Part shown: positions 18,613 through 31,180 of the stretch, in pieces
How positions within the stretch are numbered: the stretch's first letter is position 1
How the letters are laid out: every line of letters begins with the position of its first letter
NCBI GenBank assembly: GCA_001897375.1
Contig: MKSU01000009.1
Location: 1 to 64,000, forward strand
Direction: 5' to 3'
Origin: Sphingomonas sp. 67-36
GTDB taxonomy: Bacteria; Pseudomonadota; Alphaproteobacteria; Sphingomonadales; Sphingomonadaceae
DNA: 64,000 nucleotides
Made by a program: the position numbers and the translations under genes
The notes under the pieces: generated by a model
Seen by the model: the letters and a program-made list of their open reading frames with translations, nothing else
Database searches by the model: none
What the model was told of the DNA's origin: nothing

Positions 18613-19503
18613 TCAGTATTTTATCCGCACCGCCTTCAGCTTGTAGCGCAGCAACTGGTCCTGCACGCTGCCCTGCCCGGCGAGGTGCCCCGCGCCGACC
18701 GCGATGAACACCGTCCCCGGCGTCTTCATCCGCTCTGCGATCCAGCCGGCCCATTGCCGGTTGCGGTTGAGCAGCAGCGTTTCCGCCACCTCCGGCGTGT
18801 CCTTGAGCGAGGCGTTCATGTCCTTCGCCAGCTCCTCGGGGCGGCCGCGCGCCCATTCGTCGACCATCTTGTCCATGTTCTCGCGCGCCTTGGGCAGCTC
18901 GTCGATCGTGGAGGTGAGCAGCTCGATCTGCCCTTTCTGCGAGAGCTTGTCGAAGATCGACATCTGCCCCTCGAACGTCTCCAGCCCGATCACCTGCTTC
19001 TTCTGCGCCTGCGCCGCGCGGGTGAGGATGCCCTCGGGGCCGTTGGCGGGATCGTAGCCGATCTTCTCCAGCGGCAGGATCGACAAAGTGATCGCGGCGA
19101 ACCACGGCCGCATCCGGTCATATTGCGACAGCGACAGGCCGTTGTCGGTCAGCGCCTTGGCCATCACCGCGCGCTTCTCGGCGGGAAGCTGCTCGGAGAG
19201 CGTCGGGCCGTCCGGCGCGAACGCCTTGGACAGCACCACCTTCTGCTGCGTCGCCTGATCCGGCTCGACCATCTCCAGCACCAGCGTGCCGGAGTTGTCG
19301 AACGCCTTCTTCACCGCCTCGTCGAACCACGACAGGCCCGGCTTCAGCACATGGATCGTGCCGAACAGGTAGATCGTCGTATCCTTGTCCTTCACCACCC
19401 ACAGGGCGGGATCGGCGTCCTTCGTCGCGGCCGGCTGCGCGCAGGCGGGAAGGGCGAAGGCTAGGCCGAGGGCGGCGAACGATGCGGAGAAGGGACGGAA
19501 CAA
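18613..19503 (-). CDS. TraB/GumN family protein, exported
   Basis: A 296-residue protein with a signal peptide and possible lipobox (ALPAC). [12 protein letters not shown] near the start and [18 protein letters not shown] near the end are the paired GTxH and GxxH motifs of the TraB/GumN family, a Tiki-like fold proposed to be a metalloprotease. [10 protein letters not shown] and [15 protein letters not shown] supply the conserved acidic residues. The function in bacteria is poorly known. It is divergent from glyQ. Confidence 0.85.
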   Translation of the reverse strand: MFRPFSASFAALGLAFALPACAQPAATKDADPALWVVKDKDTTIYLFGTIHVLKPGLSWFDEAVKKAFDNSGTLVLEMVEPDQATQQKVVLSKAFAPDGPTLSEQLPAEKRAVMAKALTDNGLSLSQYDRMRPWFAAITLSILPLEKIGYDPANGPEGILTRAAQAQKKQVIGLETFEGQMSIFDKLSQKGQIELLTSTIDELPKARENMDKMVDEWARGRPEELAKDMNASLKDTPEVAETLLLNRNRQWAGWIAERMKTPGTVFIAVGAGHLAGQGSVQDQLLRYKLKAVRIKY

Positions 19504-19589
19504 CGGCGCGAACCTCGTGTCAAAGTGGTGAGCGGAGCATTACTCACGCCCTTGCCTGTTGGCGAGCCATCCGTCATTGCCCGCGCGCG

Positions 19590-20501
19590 ATGAACAACAG
19601 GTCAACAGAAGCGCCGCTGAGCTTCCAGGACATGATCCTGCGCCTCCATCATTACTGGAGCGAGCGCGGCTGCGTGATCCTCCAGCCTTATGACATGCGG
19701 ATGGGCGCGGGCACCTTCCACCCCGCGACGACCCTGCGCGCGCTCGGCCCGGAGACGTGGAACGCCGCCTTCGTCCAGCCCAGCCGCCGCCCGACTGACG
19801 GCCGCTATGGCGAGAACCCCAACCGGCTCCAGCATTATTACCAGTATCAGGTGATCCTGAAGCCCAGCCCGCCGGACCTGCAGCAGCTCTATCTCGGCAG
19901 CCTCGCCGCGATCGGGGTGGACATGAGCGTCCACGACATCCGCTTCGTCGAGGACGATTGGGAAAGCCCGACGCTCGGCGCCTGGGGGCTGGGCTGGGAA
20001 GTGTGGTGCGACGGGATGGAAGTGACGCAGTTCACCTATTTCCAGCAGATGGGCGGCTATGATTGCAAGCCGGTCGCGGGCGAGCTGACCTACGGCCTCG
20101 AACGGCTCGCGATGTATATCCAGAACGTCGACAATGTGTACGACCTGCGCTTCAACGACGAGGGCGTCAGCTACGGCGACGTGTTTCTCGAAAACGAGCG
20201 CGAGATGTCGACGTGGAATTTCGAGGTCGCCAACACCGACGCGCTGTTCGACCTGTTCCGCAAGGCCGCGGCCGAATGCGAGAACGCGCTGGCCGCGAAG
20301 CTGCCGATCGCCGCCTATGAACAGGCGATCGAGGCGAGCCATATCTTCAACCTGCTCAATGCGCGCGGCGTGATCTCGGTGGCGGAGCGGCAGGCCTATA
20401 TCGGCCGCGTGCGCGATCTCGCCAAGGCGAGCTGCGCGGCGTGGATCGAGAAGAACACCCCCGCGTGGCAGGCGAAATATCCCGAATGGAGCGCGGCGTG
20501 A
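19590..20501 (+). CDS. glyQ: Glycine-tRNA ligase alpha subunit
   Basis: A 303-residue catalytic subunit of the bacterial alpha2beta2 glycyl-tRNA synthetase. [19 protein letters not shown] and [23 protein letters not shown] are unmistakable; [24 protein letters not shown] follows. It makes glycyl-adenylate and transfers it with GlyS. ATG 19590 gives the family start. The stop TGA overlaps the glyS GTG as GTGA, so the two are translated together. Confidence 0.97.
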   Translation: MNNRSTEAPLSFQDMILRLHHYWSERGCVILQPYDMRMGAGTFHPATTLRALGPETWNAAFVQPSRRPTDGRYGENPNRLQHYYQYQVILKPSPPDLQQLYLGSLAAIGVDMSVHDIRFVEDDWESPTLGAWGLGWEVWCDGMEVTQFTYFQQMGGYDCKPVAGELTYGLERLAMYIQNVDNVYDLRFNDEGVSYGDVFLENEREMSTWNFEVANTDALFDLFRKAAAECENALAAKLPIAAYEQAIEASHIFNLLNARGVISVAERQAYIGRVRDLAKASCAAWIEKNTPAWQAKYPEWSAA

Positions 20502-22552
20502 CCGATTTCCTGCTCGAACTCCGCTCGGAGGAAATCCCCGCCCGGATGCAGGCAAAGGCGCGCGAGGATCTGGCGCGCCTGTTCGCGGCCGAGCTGGCGC
20601 AATCCGGCATCGCGGCGGCGGAGACGATCACCTTCGCCACCCCGCGCCGCCTCGCGCTGATCCTGCGCGGGCTGCCGGAGGCGACGGAGGCGGTGCGCGA
20701 GGAAGTCAAAGGCCCGCGTTCGTCGGCCCCGCCGCAGGCGCTGGAGGGCTTCCTGCGCAAGACCGGCCTGACGCGCGAGCAGCTTGAGGAACGCGACGGC
20801 GTTTTCTTCGCCGTCACCGAACGCCCCGGCCGCGCGACCGCCGAGGTGTTGGCCGCCGCGATCCCCGCGGTGATCCGCGCCTTTCCGTGGCCCAAGTCGA
20901 TGCGCTGGGGCGCGGATTCGCGCTCGACCGAGAGCCAGCGCTGGGTCCGCCCGCTGCACGGCATCGTCGCGCTGTTCGGCGGCGAGATCGTCTCCGTCAC
21001 CGTCGCGGGCGTGGAGAGCGGGGCGGCGACGCTCGGCCATCGCTTCCATCATCCGGGCGTCATCACGATCGGCTCGGCGGCGGATTATGTCGAGAAGCTG
21101 CGCGCTGCCCATGTCATCGTCGATCAGGACGAGCGCATGGCGATCATCCGCGACCGCGCCACGGCGCTCGCGCGCGAGGCGGGGCTGGAGCTGATCGCGG
21201 ACGAGGGGCTGGTCGCGGAGAATGCCGGGCTGACCGAATGGCCAGTGCCTTTGCTCGGCCGGTTCGACGCGGCATTCCTTGAGGTGCCGCCCGAAGTGAT
21301 CCAGCTCACCGCGCGGGTGAACCAGAAATATTTCGTCTGCCGCGATGGCGCGGGGAAGCTGGCGAACGCCTTCGTCTGCACCGCCAACATCGCCGCGACC
21401 GACGGCGGCGCGAAGATCGTCGAGGGCAACCGCAAGGTGCTCGCCGCGCGGCTTTCCGACGCGCGCTTCTTCTACGAGACGGACCTCAAGGTGGCGCTGG
21501 AGGAGCAGGCCAGGAAGCTGGAGAAGATCGTCTTCCACGAAAAGCTCGGCAGCGTTGCCGAGAAGGTGGAGCGGGTGGCGAAGCTGGCCGAATGGCTGGC
21601 GACGGAAAGGATCGTCCCCGGCTGCGACCCCAGGCTGGCGCGCCGCGCGGCGGAACTGGCCAAGGCCGATCTCGTCACCGGCATGGTCGGCGAGTTCCCC
21701 GAGCTTCAGGGCGTGATGGGCGGCTATTACGCCGCCGCGCAGGGCGAGCCGCGCGAAGTCGCCGAGGCGATCCGCGATCACTACAAGCCGGTCGGGCAGG
21801 GCGACGAAGTGCCCACCGCGCCGGTCACGGTGGCGGTATCGCTGGCGGATAAGATCGACACGCTGGCCCAATTCTTTGCCGAGGATATGAAACCGACAGG
21901 TTCGAAAGACCCGTTCGCGCTGCGTCGCGCGGGGTTGGGTATTCTCGAACTGCTCGCACGCAATGGCCTTCGCGCGCATCTGTTCGGCGTAGTGAATAAT
22001 GCGATGATGCTCCGCGCGCCGGCGAACCCCGTGTGTGTTGATGAGGTGATGCAGTTCCTCATCGACCGCCTCAAGGTCCAGCAACGCGAGGCGGGCGTCC
22101 GCCACGACCTGATCGACGCGGTGTTCGCGCTCGGCGGGGAGGACGATCTCGTCCGGCTGCTCGCGCGGGTCCATGCGCTGCAATCGTTCGTCGGCACCGA
22201 TGACGGGGCGAACCTGCTCGCGGGCTACAAGCGCGCGGCGAACATCCTCAAGAAAGAAGGCGTCGACACCGCCGAGTGGAAGCCGCTCGCCTACGCCCCC
22301 GAACCCGACGAAGCCTCGCTGATCGCGGCGCTCGACGCCGCCGAGCCGGCCGCCGCCGATGCCGTCGCCAACGAGGATTTCGAGGCGGCGATGGCCGCGC
22401 TCGCCACGCTGCGCGCGCCGATCGACGCCTTCTTCGATACGGTGACGGTTAACGACGCCGATCCTGCGAAGCGCGACGCCCGGCTCGCGCTGCTTGCGCG
22501 CGTTCGTGCTGCAGTGCACAGCGTCGCGGATTTCTCCAGAATCGAGGGATAA
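20498..22552 (+). CDS. glyS: Glycine-tRNA ligase beta subunit
   Basis: A 684-residue tRNA-binding subunit. [17 protein letters not shown] at the start, [10 protein letters not shown] and [12 protein letters not shown], and a C-terminal anticodon-binding helical domain agree with GlyS. The start is GTG 20498, overlapping the glyQ stop, with GGAG six bases upstream; ATG 20486 is an alternative. Length is typical. Confidence 0.97.
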   Translation: MTDFLLELRSEEIPARMQAKAREDLARLFAAELAQSGIAAAETITFATPRRLALILRGLPEATEAVREEVKGPRSSAPPQALEGFLRKTGLTREQLEERDGVFFAVTERPGRATAEVLAAAIPAVIRAFPWPKSMRWGADSRSTESQRWVRPLHGIVALFGGEIVSVTVAGVESGAATLGHRFHHPGVITIGSAADYVEKLRAAHVIVDQDERMAIIRDRATALAREAGLELIADEGLVAENAGLTEWPVPLLGRFDAAFLEVPPEVIQLTARVNQKYFVCRDGAGKLANAFVCTANIAATDGGAKIVEGNRKVLAARLSDARFFYETDLKVALEEQARKLEKIVFHEKLGSVAEKVERVAKLAEWLATERIVPGCDPRLARRAAELAKADLVTGMVGEFPELQGVMGGYYAAAQGEPREVAEAIRDHYKPVGQGDEVPTAPVTVAVSLADKIDTLAQFFAEDMKPTGSKDPFALRRAGLGILELLARNGLRAHLFGVVNNAMMLRAPANPVCVDEVMQFLIDRLKVQQREAGVRHDLIDAVFALGGEDDLVRLLARVHALQSFVGTDDGANLLAGYKRAANILKKEGVDTAEWKPLAYAPEPDEASLIAALDAAEPAAADAVANEDFEAAMAALATLRAPIDAFFDTVTVNDADPAKRDARLALLARVRAAVHSVADFSRIEG

Positions 22553-22573
22553 TCGCGCCCTCGGCCTCCAAAT

Positions 22574-22594
22574 CTTTCGCTCCCGCAGCGAAAG
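22574..22594 (+). other. Hairpin in the ppdK leader
   Basis: A perfect 8-bp stem (CTTTCGCT at 22574-22581, AGCGAAAG at 22587-22594, 5-nt loop) lies between glyS and ppdK, 20 bp before the ppdK start. No U-run follows, so it is more likely an mRNA-stabilising or regulatory stem than a terminator. Confidence 0.5.
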
Positions 22595-22614
22595 CAGACA
22601 CTTAGGGATTGGAC

Positions 22615-25287
<2,673 letters not shown>

Positions 25288-25297
25288 GGGAGCGCGC

Positions 25298-25867
25298 ATG
25301 AGGCCATACGCCCGCTATCTGATCCTTGGGGTGGTGGGCGTCGTGGCCGGGCTGGCTGGCGCGATCCACGTCGTGCGCGCCGGCGCGCTCGGTTCCAATG
25401 TCATGATCGGCCCGTGGGCGACGGGCATGGATTTCGGCACCGCCGACCAGAGCGCGCGGACGCGGGCGGTGGTCGCGCGGCGCGGGCTGCTTGCGCTGCC
25501 GGCGCGGGAGGCGCGCTATTATACGGCGGCGACGGACGATGCCGGTCGCTCGCTCGACGGGCGGTGCAGCTATCGCGTCACCGGCGGCATGTTGCCGGGG
25601 CGGTGGTGGAGCATGACGCTGTACGACGGCGACGGCTATCTCGCCGGAGACGGCCCCTATTCGATCGAGAGCGCGGCGATCCCGGCTGCGGAGCAGGGGC
25701 GCTGGACGGTGCTGGTGTCGCCGAAGCAGCAGGCGGGGCATTGGCTGCCCACCGCCGGCCTCGGTCATTTCGAGCTGACCGTGCGCACCTATCTGCCGCC
25801 CGACGAGGGCAGGACCAATCCGGCGCGCGACCAGTTGCCGAGCATCCGGCGGGAGGCATGCGCATGA
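25298..25867 (+). CDS. DUF1214 membrane-anchored protein
   Basis: A 189-residue protein with one N-terminal membrane helix (residues 8-25). The rest matches DUF1214: GGMLPGRWWSMTLYDGDGYLAGDGPYSI and SPKQQAGHWLPTAGLGHFELTVRTYLPP. DUF1214 is usually fused to, or encoded with, DUF1254. GGGGAGC precedes the ATG. Its stop overlaps the next gene as ATGA. The molecular function is not known to me. Confidence 0.85.
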   Translation: MRPYARYLILGVVGVVAGLAGAIHVVRAGALGSNVMIGPWATGMDFGTADQSARTRAVVARRGLLALPAREARYYTAATDDAGRSLDGRCSYRVTGGMLPGRWWSMTLYDGDGYLAGDGPYSIESAAIPAAEQGRWTVLVSPKQQAGHWLPTAGLGHFELTVRTYLPPDEGRTNPARDQLPSIRREACA

Positions 25868-26394
25868 TGCGGCGTTGGGCAGGGCCGGTCGCGCTGGCGG
25901 TGGTGCTGGCGGTCGTCACCTATTTCGTCACGCTCTCGCGCACGCCGCAGATGCTGATGGGCGCGGCGGTGTCGCGGATGGGCAAGCTGGGGATGAACAG
26001 CTTCGGGCATATGCCGCTCGCCACCGACAAGTCGCGCGCGGTGGTGCGGCCCAGCCCCGATCTCGCCTATTCGTCCTGCGCGTTCGACCTGTCGAAGGGG
26101 CCGCTGGCGATATCGGTCGCGCCGGTGCCGGCGAATTACTGGTCGCTGTCGGTGTTCCAGGCGAATACCGACGTCGCCTTCGTCCGCAACAATGTCGATA
26201 ACGGCGGCAAGCCGATGCAGGTGGTGGTCGCGCAGGAAGGGCAGGCGGCGCCGGCCGGCGCGGAGGTGGTGCGGGTGAAGGGCGCGCGCGGCGTGGCGCT
26301 GATCCGTATCCTCGTCGACGATCCCGCGCGCTTCCCGGCGATCGACGCCGCGCGACGCGGCTCGACCTGCCGGGTACTGGGGGCAGGGGCCTGA
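25864..26394 (+). CDS. DUF1254-type membrane-anchored protein
   Basis: A 176-residue protein with an N-terminal membrane helix (GPVALAVVLAVVTYFVTLS). The body has SPDLAYSSCAFDLSKGPLAI and ANYWSLSVFQANTDVAFVRNN, the DUF1254 pattern. I chose ATG 25864, seven bases after GGAGG and overlapping the upstream TGA; ATG 25858 is too close to the ribosome site. It forms a coupled pair with the DUF1214 gene and converges with pheA 13 bp on. Confidence 0.82.
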   Translation: MMRRWAGPVALAVVLAVVTYFVTLSRTPQMLMGAAVSRMGKLGMNSFGHMPLATDKSRAVVRPSPDLAYSSCAFDLSKGPLAISVAPVPANYWSLSVFQANTDVAFVRNNVDNGGKPMQVVVAQEGQAAPAGAEVVRVKGARGVALIRILVDDPARFPAIDAARRGSTCRVLGAGA

Positions 26395-26407
26395 ACGGGC
26401 GGGGGGA

Positions 26408-27298
26408 TCAGCCCCGCTTGCGCGCCTGCCGATAGGTGCCGAGCACGCGCACCCATTTGGAGTGGAAGCCCAGTTCCTCCATCGCGCGATCGAATGCCGC
26501 GTCGCCGGGCCGCCCCTCCACATCGGCGAAGAACTCGGTCGCCGCGAAGCTGCCGCCGCGCTGGTAGCTCTCCAGCTTGGTCATGTTGACGCCGTTGGTC
26601 GCGAAGCCGCCCATCGCCTTGTAGAGCGCGGCGGGGATGTTCTTCACCTCGAAGATGAAGGTCGTCATCCACGGGCCGTCGCCCACCGCCGGGCGGCCGC
26701 CGCGCGCCAGCATCACGAAGCGCGTGGTGTTGTGATCGGCGTCGGCGATGTCGTTCGCCAGCAGCTTCAGGCCGTAGATCCCGGCGGCCGGCGGCGGGGC
26801 GAGCGCGGCGGTTTCGGGCTTGCCGATCTCCGCCACCATCGCCGCCGCGCCGGCGGTGTCGGGATAGGCGAGCGGCTGCATCCCGTGCGCCTTCAGCCAG
26901 TGGCGGCACTGCCCGAGCGCCTGCGGATGGCTCATCGCCTCGCGCACCTCGTCGCGCTCGCCCAGCCCCATCAATGCGTAGCGGATCGGCAGGAAATGCT
27001 CGCCGGTGATGACCAGCCCCGACTCGGGCAGCAGGAAGTGGATGTCGGCGACGCGGCCGTGCAGCGAATTCTCGATCGGGATGATCGCATGGCCGGCGCG
27101 CCCCTCCTTCACCGCGTCGATCGCATCCTCGAACGAGAAGCACGGCAGCGGCAGCCCATCGGGAAACGCCTCCAGCGCCGCGACGTGGCTGTTGGCGCCG
27201 GGCGCCCCCTGAAAGGCGACGGCGCGCTCCGGCTCGGCGGCGGCGGCGGCGGCCATGGCGGCGACGATCGGGCGGGCGGGTGCGGCGAAGTTCTCCAT
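26408..27298 (-). CDS. pheA: Prephenate dehydratase
   Basis: A 296-residue monofunctional PheA that turns prephenate into phenylpyruvate in phenylalanine synthesis. VAFQGAPGANSHVAA, IIPIENSLHGRV, YPDTAGAAAMV and DHNTTRFVML form the catalytic domain; a C-terminal ACT domain (TTFIFEVKNIPAALYKAMGGFATNGVNMTKLES) is the phenylalanine-binding regulatory part. There is no chorismate mutase domain. I chose ATG 27298; an in-frame ATG at 27358 is possible. It is divergent from a cytochrome c gene. Confidence 0.94.
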   Translation of the reverse strand: MENFAAPARPIVAAMAAAAAAEPERAVAFQGAPGANSHVAALEAFPDGLPLPCFSFEDAIDAVKEGRAGHAIIPIENSLHGRVADIHFLLPESGLVITGEHFLPIRYALMGLGERDEVREAMSHPQALGQCRHWLKAHGMQPLAYPDTAGAAAMVAEIGKPETAALAPPPAAGIYGLKLLANDIADADHNTTRFVMLARGGRPAVGDGPWMTTFIFEVKNIPAALYKAMGGFATNGVNMTKLESYQRGGSFAATEFFADVEGRPGDAAFDRAMEELGFHSKWVRVLGTYRQARKRG

Positions 27299-27407
27299 CT
27301 CGGGAACGGCCGTTAGCGTGCGATCGACCGGGAAGCAAAGCGCCGCTTGCGGTCGCATCGCGGCTTTTCTATGGGGTTCGTGATAATTCAAGGGGCGGTT
27401 TCACGAT

Positions 27408-28067
27408 ATGAACGATCGGAACAACACCATTGCGGGGTGGGTGCTTGCTGCATGTGGCGCGGCCTTGGGGTTGTCGATCGCAGGCGGGATGATTTTCCAC
27501 TCCGGCCATGTCGAGAAATTCGGCTACCCGGTGGAGGCCGCCGACGAGGGTGGCGCGGGCGCGGCCGAAGCGGCGGTGCCGATCGCGGCGCTGCTGCCGA
27601 AGGCCGACGCGGCGAAGGGCGCGGAAGTGTTCAAGAAGTGCGCCGCCTGCCACACGATCAACCAGGGCGGCGCGAACGGCGTCGGCCCGAACCTCTACGC
27701 CACGCTGGGCGAGGGGATCGCCGAGGGCAAGGGCGGCTTCGCCTTCTCCGATGCGCTGAAGGCGGTCGGCGGCAAGTGGGACTTCGACAAGATGAACGCG
27801 TGGCTGACCAGCCCGCGCAAGTTCGCCCCCGGCACGAAGATGACTTTCGCCGGCCTGTCGAACGCGCAGGATCGCGCCGACATCATCCTCTACATCAACC
27901 AGCAGGGCTCGAACCTGCCGCTGCCCGCCGCCCCGGCGGCCGATGCGAAGCCGGCGGCGGGCGCGGAAGGCGCGGCCGGCAATGCGACGGCTCCTGCGGA
28001 AGCGGCCGGCAACGCCGCCGCCCCGGCCAATGCCACCGCCCCGGCGGCCGAGCCGGCGAAGAAGTAA
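27408..28067 (+). CDS. cycM: Membrane-anchored cytochrome c (cycM-like)
   Basis: A 219-residue protein. Residues 9-30 are a membrane helix with no cleavage site, so the haem domain is anchored in the periplasm. The haem site is C78-A-A-C81-H82, and PGTKMTFAGLSN supplies the Met ligand. This is the class I, mitochondrial-like c-type cytochrome of alphaproteobacteria, often linking bc1 to the aa3 oxidase. The last 50 residues are a low-complexity Ala/Pro/Asn tail. petABC elsewhere in the window is its likely donor. Confidence 0.9.
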   Translation: MNDRNNTIAGWVLAACGAALGLSIAGGMIFHSGHVEKFGYPVEAADEGGAGAAEAAVPIAALLPKADAAKGAEVFKKCAACHTINQGGANGVGPNLYATLGEGIAEGKGGFAFSDALKAVGGKWDFDKMNAWLTSPRKFAPGTKMTFAGLSNAQDRADIILYINQQGSNLPLPAAPAADAKPAAGAEGAAGNATAPAEAAGNAAAPANATAPAAEPAKK

Positions 28068-28109
28068 CGCGCCCGTCACAAAGCCCTTGCCCTCGGGCGA
28101 GGGCCAGGA

Positions 28110-28147
28110 AAACGCGCCGCGAGGATGATCCTCCGGCGCGTTTCTTG
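28110..28147. terminator. Bidirectional terminator between cycM and the LOG gene
   Basis: AAACGCGCCG (28110-28119) and CGGCGCGTTT (28134-28143) form a perfect 10-bp stem, with GAGGAT/ATCCTC extending it inside. T-rich ends lie on both sides (TTTCTTG rightwards, TTTTCC leftwards). It sits between convergent genes. A second small hairpin GCCCTC/GAGGGC precedes it. Confidence 0.8.
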
Positions 28148-28164
28148 TGTCGGATGGCCGGCGT

Positions 28165-29037
28165 TCAGGCCGGCGGCGTCTGCTCCTGATAGAAGCGCTG
28201 CACGACCTGCCAGCCTTCGGCCGCGCTTTCGACATAGGTGAAGATGTCGAGATCGCGCTCGGAAACGACGCCCTCCTCGACCAGCGCGTCGAAATTCACC
28301 ACCCGCTGCCAGAATTCGCGACCGAACAGCAGCACCGGGATCGGCGCGATCTTGCCGGTCTGGATCAGCGTCAGCAGCTCGAACAATTCGTCGAACGTGC
28401 CGAACCCGCCGGGGAAGGCGGCCAGCGCGCGCGCGTGGAGCAGGAAGTGCATCTTCCTCAGCGCGAAATAATGGAACTGCATGCTGAGGCTGGGCGTCAC
28501 ATAGGGGTTCGGCGCCTGCTCGTGCGGCAGCACGATGTTCAGCCCGATCGAATCGGCATGAACGTCCGTCGCGCCGCGATTCGCCGCCTCCATGATCGAG
28601 GGCCCGCCGCCCGAGCAGACGACGAAATGCCGCCGGCCGCTCTCGTCGCGCGGGAAGTTGCTGGCGAGTCGCGCCAGTTCGCGGGCCATCTCGTAATATT
28701 TCGACTTCGCGACCAGCCGCTCGGCGATGGCGCGGCTCTTGTCGTCGGTGGCGAGGTCGAGCAGCGCCTGCGCCTTGTCCGGCTCCGGGATGCGCGCGGA
28801 GCCGTAGAAGACGAAGGTCGAGCCGATATGCGCCTCGTCGATCAGCAGTTGCGGCTTCAGCAGCTCGAGCTGGAAGCGCACCGGGCGCAGGTCCTCGCGC
28901 AGCAGGAAGTCGAGATCCTGGAAGGCGAGGCGATAGGCGGGGTTTTCGGTCTGCGGGGTGGAGATGCCGGTCTTGGCGGCTTCCGCATCCTGTTTCGCGC
29001 GCGGGAAGACGCGGCTTGGTACGCGAGTTTCGGTCAT
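28165..29037 (-). CDS. LOG-family protein (lysine decarboxylase-like fold)
   Basis: A 290-residue Rossmann-like protein. VFYGSARIPEPDKA, SGGGPSIMEAANRGA and AAFPGGFGTFDELFELLTLIQT hold the PGGxGTxxE motif of the LOG family. Related proteins are cytokinin-activating phosphoribohydrolases that release a base from a nucleoside monophosphate. Its longer N-terminus puts it with the large bacterial LOG type. Substrate in this organism is unknown. Confidence 0.88.
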   Translation of the reverse strand: MTETRVPSRVFPRAKQDAEAAKTGISTPQTENPAYRLAFQDLDFLLREDLRPVRFQLELLKPQLLIDEAHIGSTFVFYGSARIPEPDKAQALLDLATDDKSRAIAERLVAKSKYYEMARELARLASNFPRDESGRRHFVVCSGGGPSIMEAANRGATDVHADSIGLNIVLPHEQAPNPYVTPSLSMQFHYFALRKMHFLLHARALAAFPGGFGTFDELFELLTLIQTGKIAPIPVLLFGREFWQRVVNFDALVEEGVVSERDLDIFTYVESAAEGWQVVQRFYQEQTPPA

Positions 29038-29046
29038 CGAAAATCG

Positions 29047-29706
29047 TTAGCGGCAAAAACTCGCCCGGTCATCCTCCAGATGCAGGTGGTCACGGTGCGC
29101 GGCGTTGTAATCCGGCGACAGCACGGTGCCGAAACGCTTGCACGCCGACTGGTGGATCACGCGCAGGAATTGCCGCACCTGCGGGTCGGGCGAGTTCCAG
29201 TCGCCCAGCACGGTGATCCGCCGCCCGTCCTTCAGCACGAACGCGCCCACGTCGATGGCGTTGGCGATGGAATGGCCGGAGCGGCGCGCGGTGCCGGCGA
29301 CGTTGCGGCACGAATAGCTGCCCATCGAATCGATTCGCGCCAGCTCGCTGCCGAGCATCTGATATGCCGCTGGCCCCACCGCGTTGCGCGCCCAGGCGGC
29401 GTAGCTGCGCGCCTCGCCGCAGCGCACCGCGCCGAGATTGGTGGTCGGCACGCCTACGTCGAGCAGCTTCACCGTGCCGAGGATCGCGCAGCCGGGGCCG
29501 AACTGCCGGTCCGGCAATGGCTGGTACTCGACGCCGAGCATACGGAGGTCGGCGAGGCATTGCGCGGTCTCGCGCGGCGAGGGGCCTTCGATCGGGGCGT
29601 AGCCGCGCGGAGAGGCCGGGCGCTCGCTGCGCCCACATGCGGTGAGCGCGAGCGCGACAAGCAGCGCCATCGCCGCGCCGCCGCGTCCGCCGCCCCTTTT
29701 CCCCAC
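29047..29706 (-). CDS. Extensin-like domain lipoprotein
   Basis: A 219-residue exported protein. The signal peptide ends in lipobox ALALTAC. The mature part is the extensin-like C-terminal domain: CLADLRMLGVEYQPLP, CGEARSYAAWAR, SGHSIANAIDVGAFVL and AAHRDHLHLED. The His/Asp pattern resembles D,D-carboxypeptidase-like folds, so a cell-wall role is plausible. Start is uncertain: GTG 29706 gives a basic n-region (VGKRGGGR), ATG 29670 a bare one, and an in-frame start at 29751 a longer one. It is 9 bp from the LOG gene. Confidence 0.8.
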   Translation of the reverse strand: MGKRGGGRGGAAMALLVALALTACGRSERPASPRGYAPIEGPSPRETAQCLADLRMLGVEYQPLPDRQFGPGCAILGTVKLLDVGVPTTNLGAVRCGEARSYAAWARNAVGPAAYQMLGSELARIDSMGSYSCRNVAGTARRSGHSIANAIDVGAFVLKDGRRITVLGDWNSPDPQVRQFLRVIHQSACKRFGTVLSPDYNAAHRDHLHLEDDRASFCR

Positions 29707-29841
29707 GCTCCGCACGCAGGGAACCTGCCGCGATGGCGAATCGCGGGGCAAGCCGGCTGTGATGAAGCGAGTCGCTGACGGGGTGATCCGAAGCGGGCTT
29801 CCGTTTTCGTGGTGGCTTGCCAGCGCGTCCGCGCATCGCTA

Positions 29842-29898
29842 GGGCCGTCGACGGGCCACGCGGTCCCAACGCCGCGCGTGCTCTCTGCGAGGAGAGTT
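29842..29898 (+). ncRNA. serC leader RNA (cis-regulatory element of the alphaproteobacterial serC type)
   Basis: The bases before serC form consecutive stems: CCGTCGACGG (29845-29854), CACGCG with CGCGTG around 29857-29880, and CTCTC/GAGAG at 29881-29896, the last covering the GGAGAG ribosome site. The GACGGGCCACGCGG and TCCCAACGCC segments match my memory of the serC leader motif found upstream of serC-serA in alphaproteobacteria. The gene order here is exactly serC-serA. The ligand or mechanism of the motif is not established to my knowledge. Confidence 0.65.
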
Positions 29899-29900
29899 AC

Positions 29901-31061
29901 ATGACTGATACGACGCTCGTTACCGGCGCCACCAATGCGCCTGCCAAGCCCGCCACCCGGCCGGCTCGCCCCCATTTTTCTTCCGGTCCCTGCGCCAAGC
30001 CTCCGGGCTGGGATGCGGCGAAGCTGAACGTCGATGTGCTCGGCCGTTCGCATCGCTCGAAGCTCGGCAAGCAACGGCTGCAATATTGCATCGACCTGAT
30101 GCGCGAGATGCTCGCGCTGCCCGACACGCATCGCATCGGCATCGTGCCCGGTTCGGACACCGGCGCGTTCGAGATGGCGATGTGGACGATGCTCGGCGCG
30201 CGCGACGTGACCTGCCTCGCGTGGGAAAGCTTCGGTGAGGGTTGGGTCACCGATGCGGTCAAGCAGCTCAACCTGGAGCCGACCGTGCATCGCGCCGATT
30301 ACGGCCAGCTTCCCGATCTCGACAGGGTCGACTGGTCGAACGACGTTCTGTTCACCTGGAACGGCACCACCAGCGGCGTCCGCGTGCCGGATGGCGAATG
30401 GATCGCCGCCGACCGCGAGGGGTTGAGCTTCGCCGACGCGACCAGCGCGGTGTTCGCCTACGACCTGCCGTGGGACAAGATCGATGTTGCCACCTTCTCG
30501 TGGCAGAAGGTGCTGGGCGGCGAGGGCGCGCACGGCGTGCTGATCCTCGGCCCGCGCGCGGTGGAGCGGCTGGAGAATTACACCCCCGCCTGGCCGCTGC
30601 CGAAGGTGTTCCGCCTCGTCTCCAAGGGCAAGCTCGCCGAGGGCGTGTTCAAGGGCGAGACGATCAACACCCCGTCGATGCTGGCGGTGGAAGATGCGAT
30701 CTTCGCGCTCGAATGGGCGAAGTCGATCGGCGGTGCCAGGGGCCTGATCGCGCGCTCCGACGCCAATGCGGCGGCGCTCGACAAGATCGTCGCCGAGCGC
30801 GACTGGCTCGGCCACCTCGCGGTGGACAAGGGCATCCGCTCGCGCACCAGCGTCTGCCTCACGGTGGAGGGCGCCGACGAGGCGTTCATCAAGGCGATGG
30901 CCGGCCTTCTGGAGAAGGAAGGCGCGGCGTTCGATGTCGCGGGCTATCGCGATGCCCCGGCCGGCCTGCGCATCTGGTGCGGCGCGACCGTCGACACTAC
31001 CGATGTCGAGGCGCTCGGCCCGTGGCTCGACTGGGCCTATGCCGAAGTGAAGGCCGGCTGA
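29901..31061 (+). CDS. serC: Phosphoserine aminotransferase
   Basis: A 386-residue PLP enzyme of serine synthesis, converting 3-phosphohydroxypyruvate and glutamate to phosphoserine. RPHFSSGPCAKPPGW, GIVPGSDTGAFEMAMW and FSWQKVLGGEGAHGVLILGP (with the PLP Lys in SWQK) identify the alphaproteobacterial type. GGAGAG precedes ATG 29901, inside the leader hairpin. It is the first gene of serC-serA-hisZ-purA. Confidence 0.96.
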   Translation: MTDTTLVTGATNAPAKPATRPARPHFSSGPCAKPPGWDAAKLNVDVLGRSHRSKLGKQRLQYCIDLMREMLALPDTHRIGIVPGSDTGAFEMAMWTMLGARDVTCLAWESFGEGWVTDAVKQLNLEPTVHRADYGQLPDLDRVDWSNDVLFTWNGTTSGVRVPDGEWIAADREGLSFADATSAVFAYDLPWDKIDVATFSWQKVLGGEGAHGVLILGPRAVERLENYTPAWPLPKVFRLVSKGKLAEGVFKGETINTPSMLAVEDAIFALEWAKSIGGARGLIARSDANAAALDKIVAERDWLGHLAVDKGIRSRTSVCLTVEGADEAFIKAMAGLLEKEGAAFDVAGYRDAPAGLRIWCGATVDTTDVEALGPWLDWAYAEVKAG

Positions 31062-31074
31062 TCTCCTGATTTCC

Positions 31075-31100
31075 GTTCGCCCTGAGCTTGTCGAAGGGCT
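31075..31100. repeat. REP-like extragenic palindrome between serC and serA
   Basis: GCCCTGAGCTTGTCGAAGGGC (31079-31099) is an imperfect palindrome with GCCCT/AGGGC ends. Elements with CTGAGCTTGTCGAAG recur between genes in many sphingomonads and other proteobacteria. A degenerate relative lies before purA at 34001-34024. Confidence 0.7.
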
Positions 31101-31180
31101 GCATTCTCTTTTCCGCCGTCAGCAAGGGCAGGGCTTCGTCACGCCGAGCCCGAACGGCGTTGAGTTCAAGGATTTACCAG

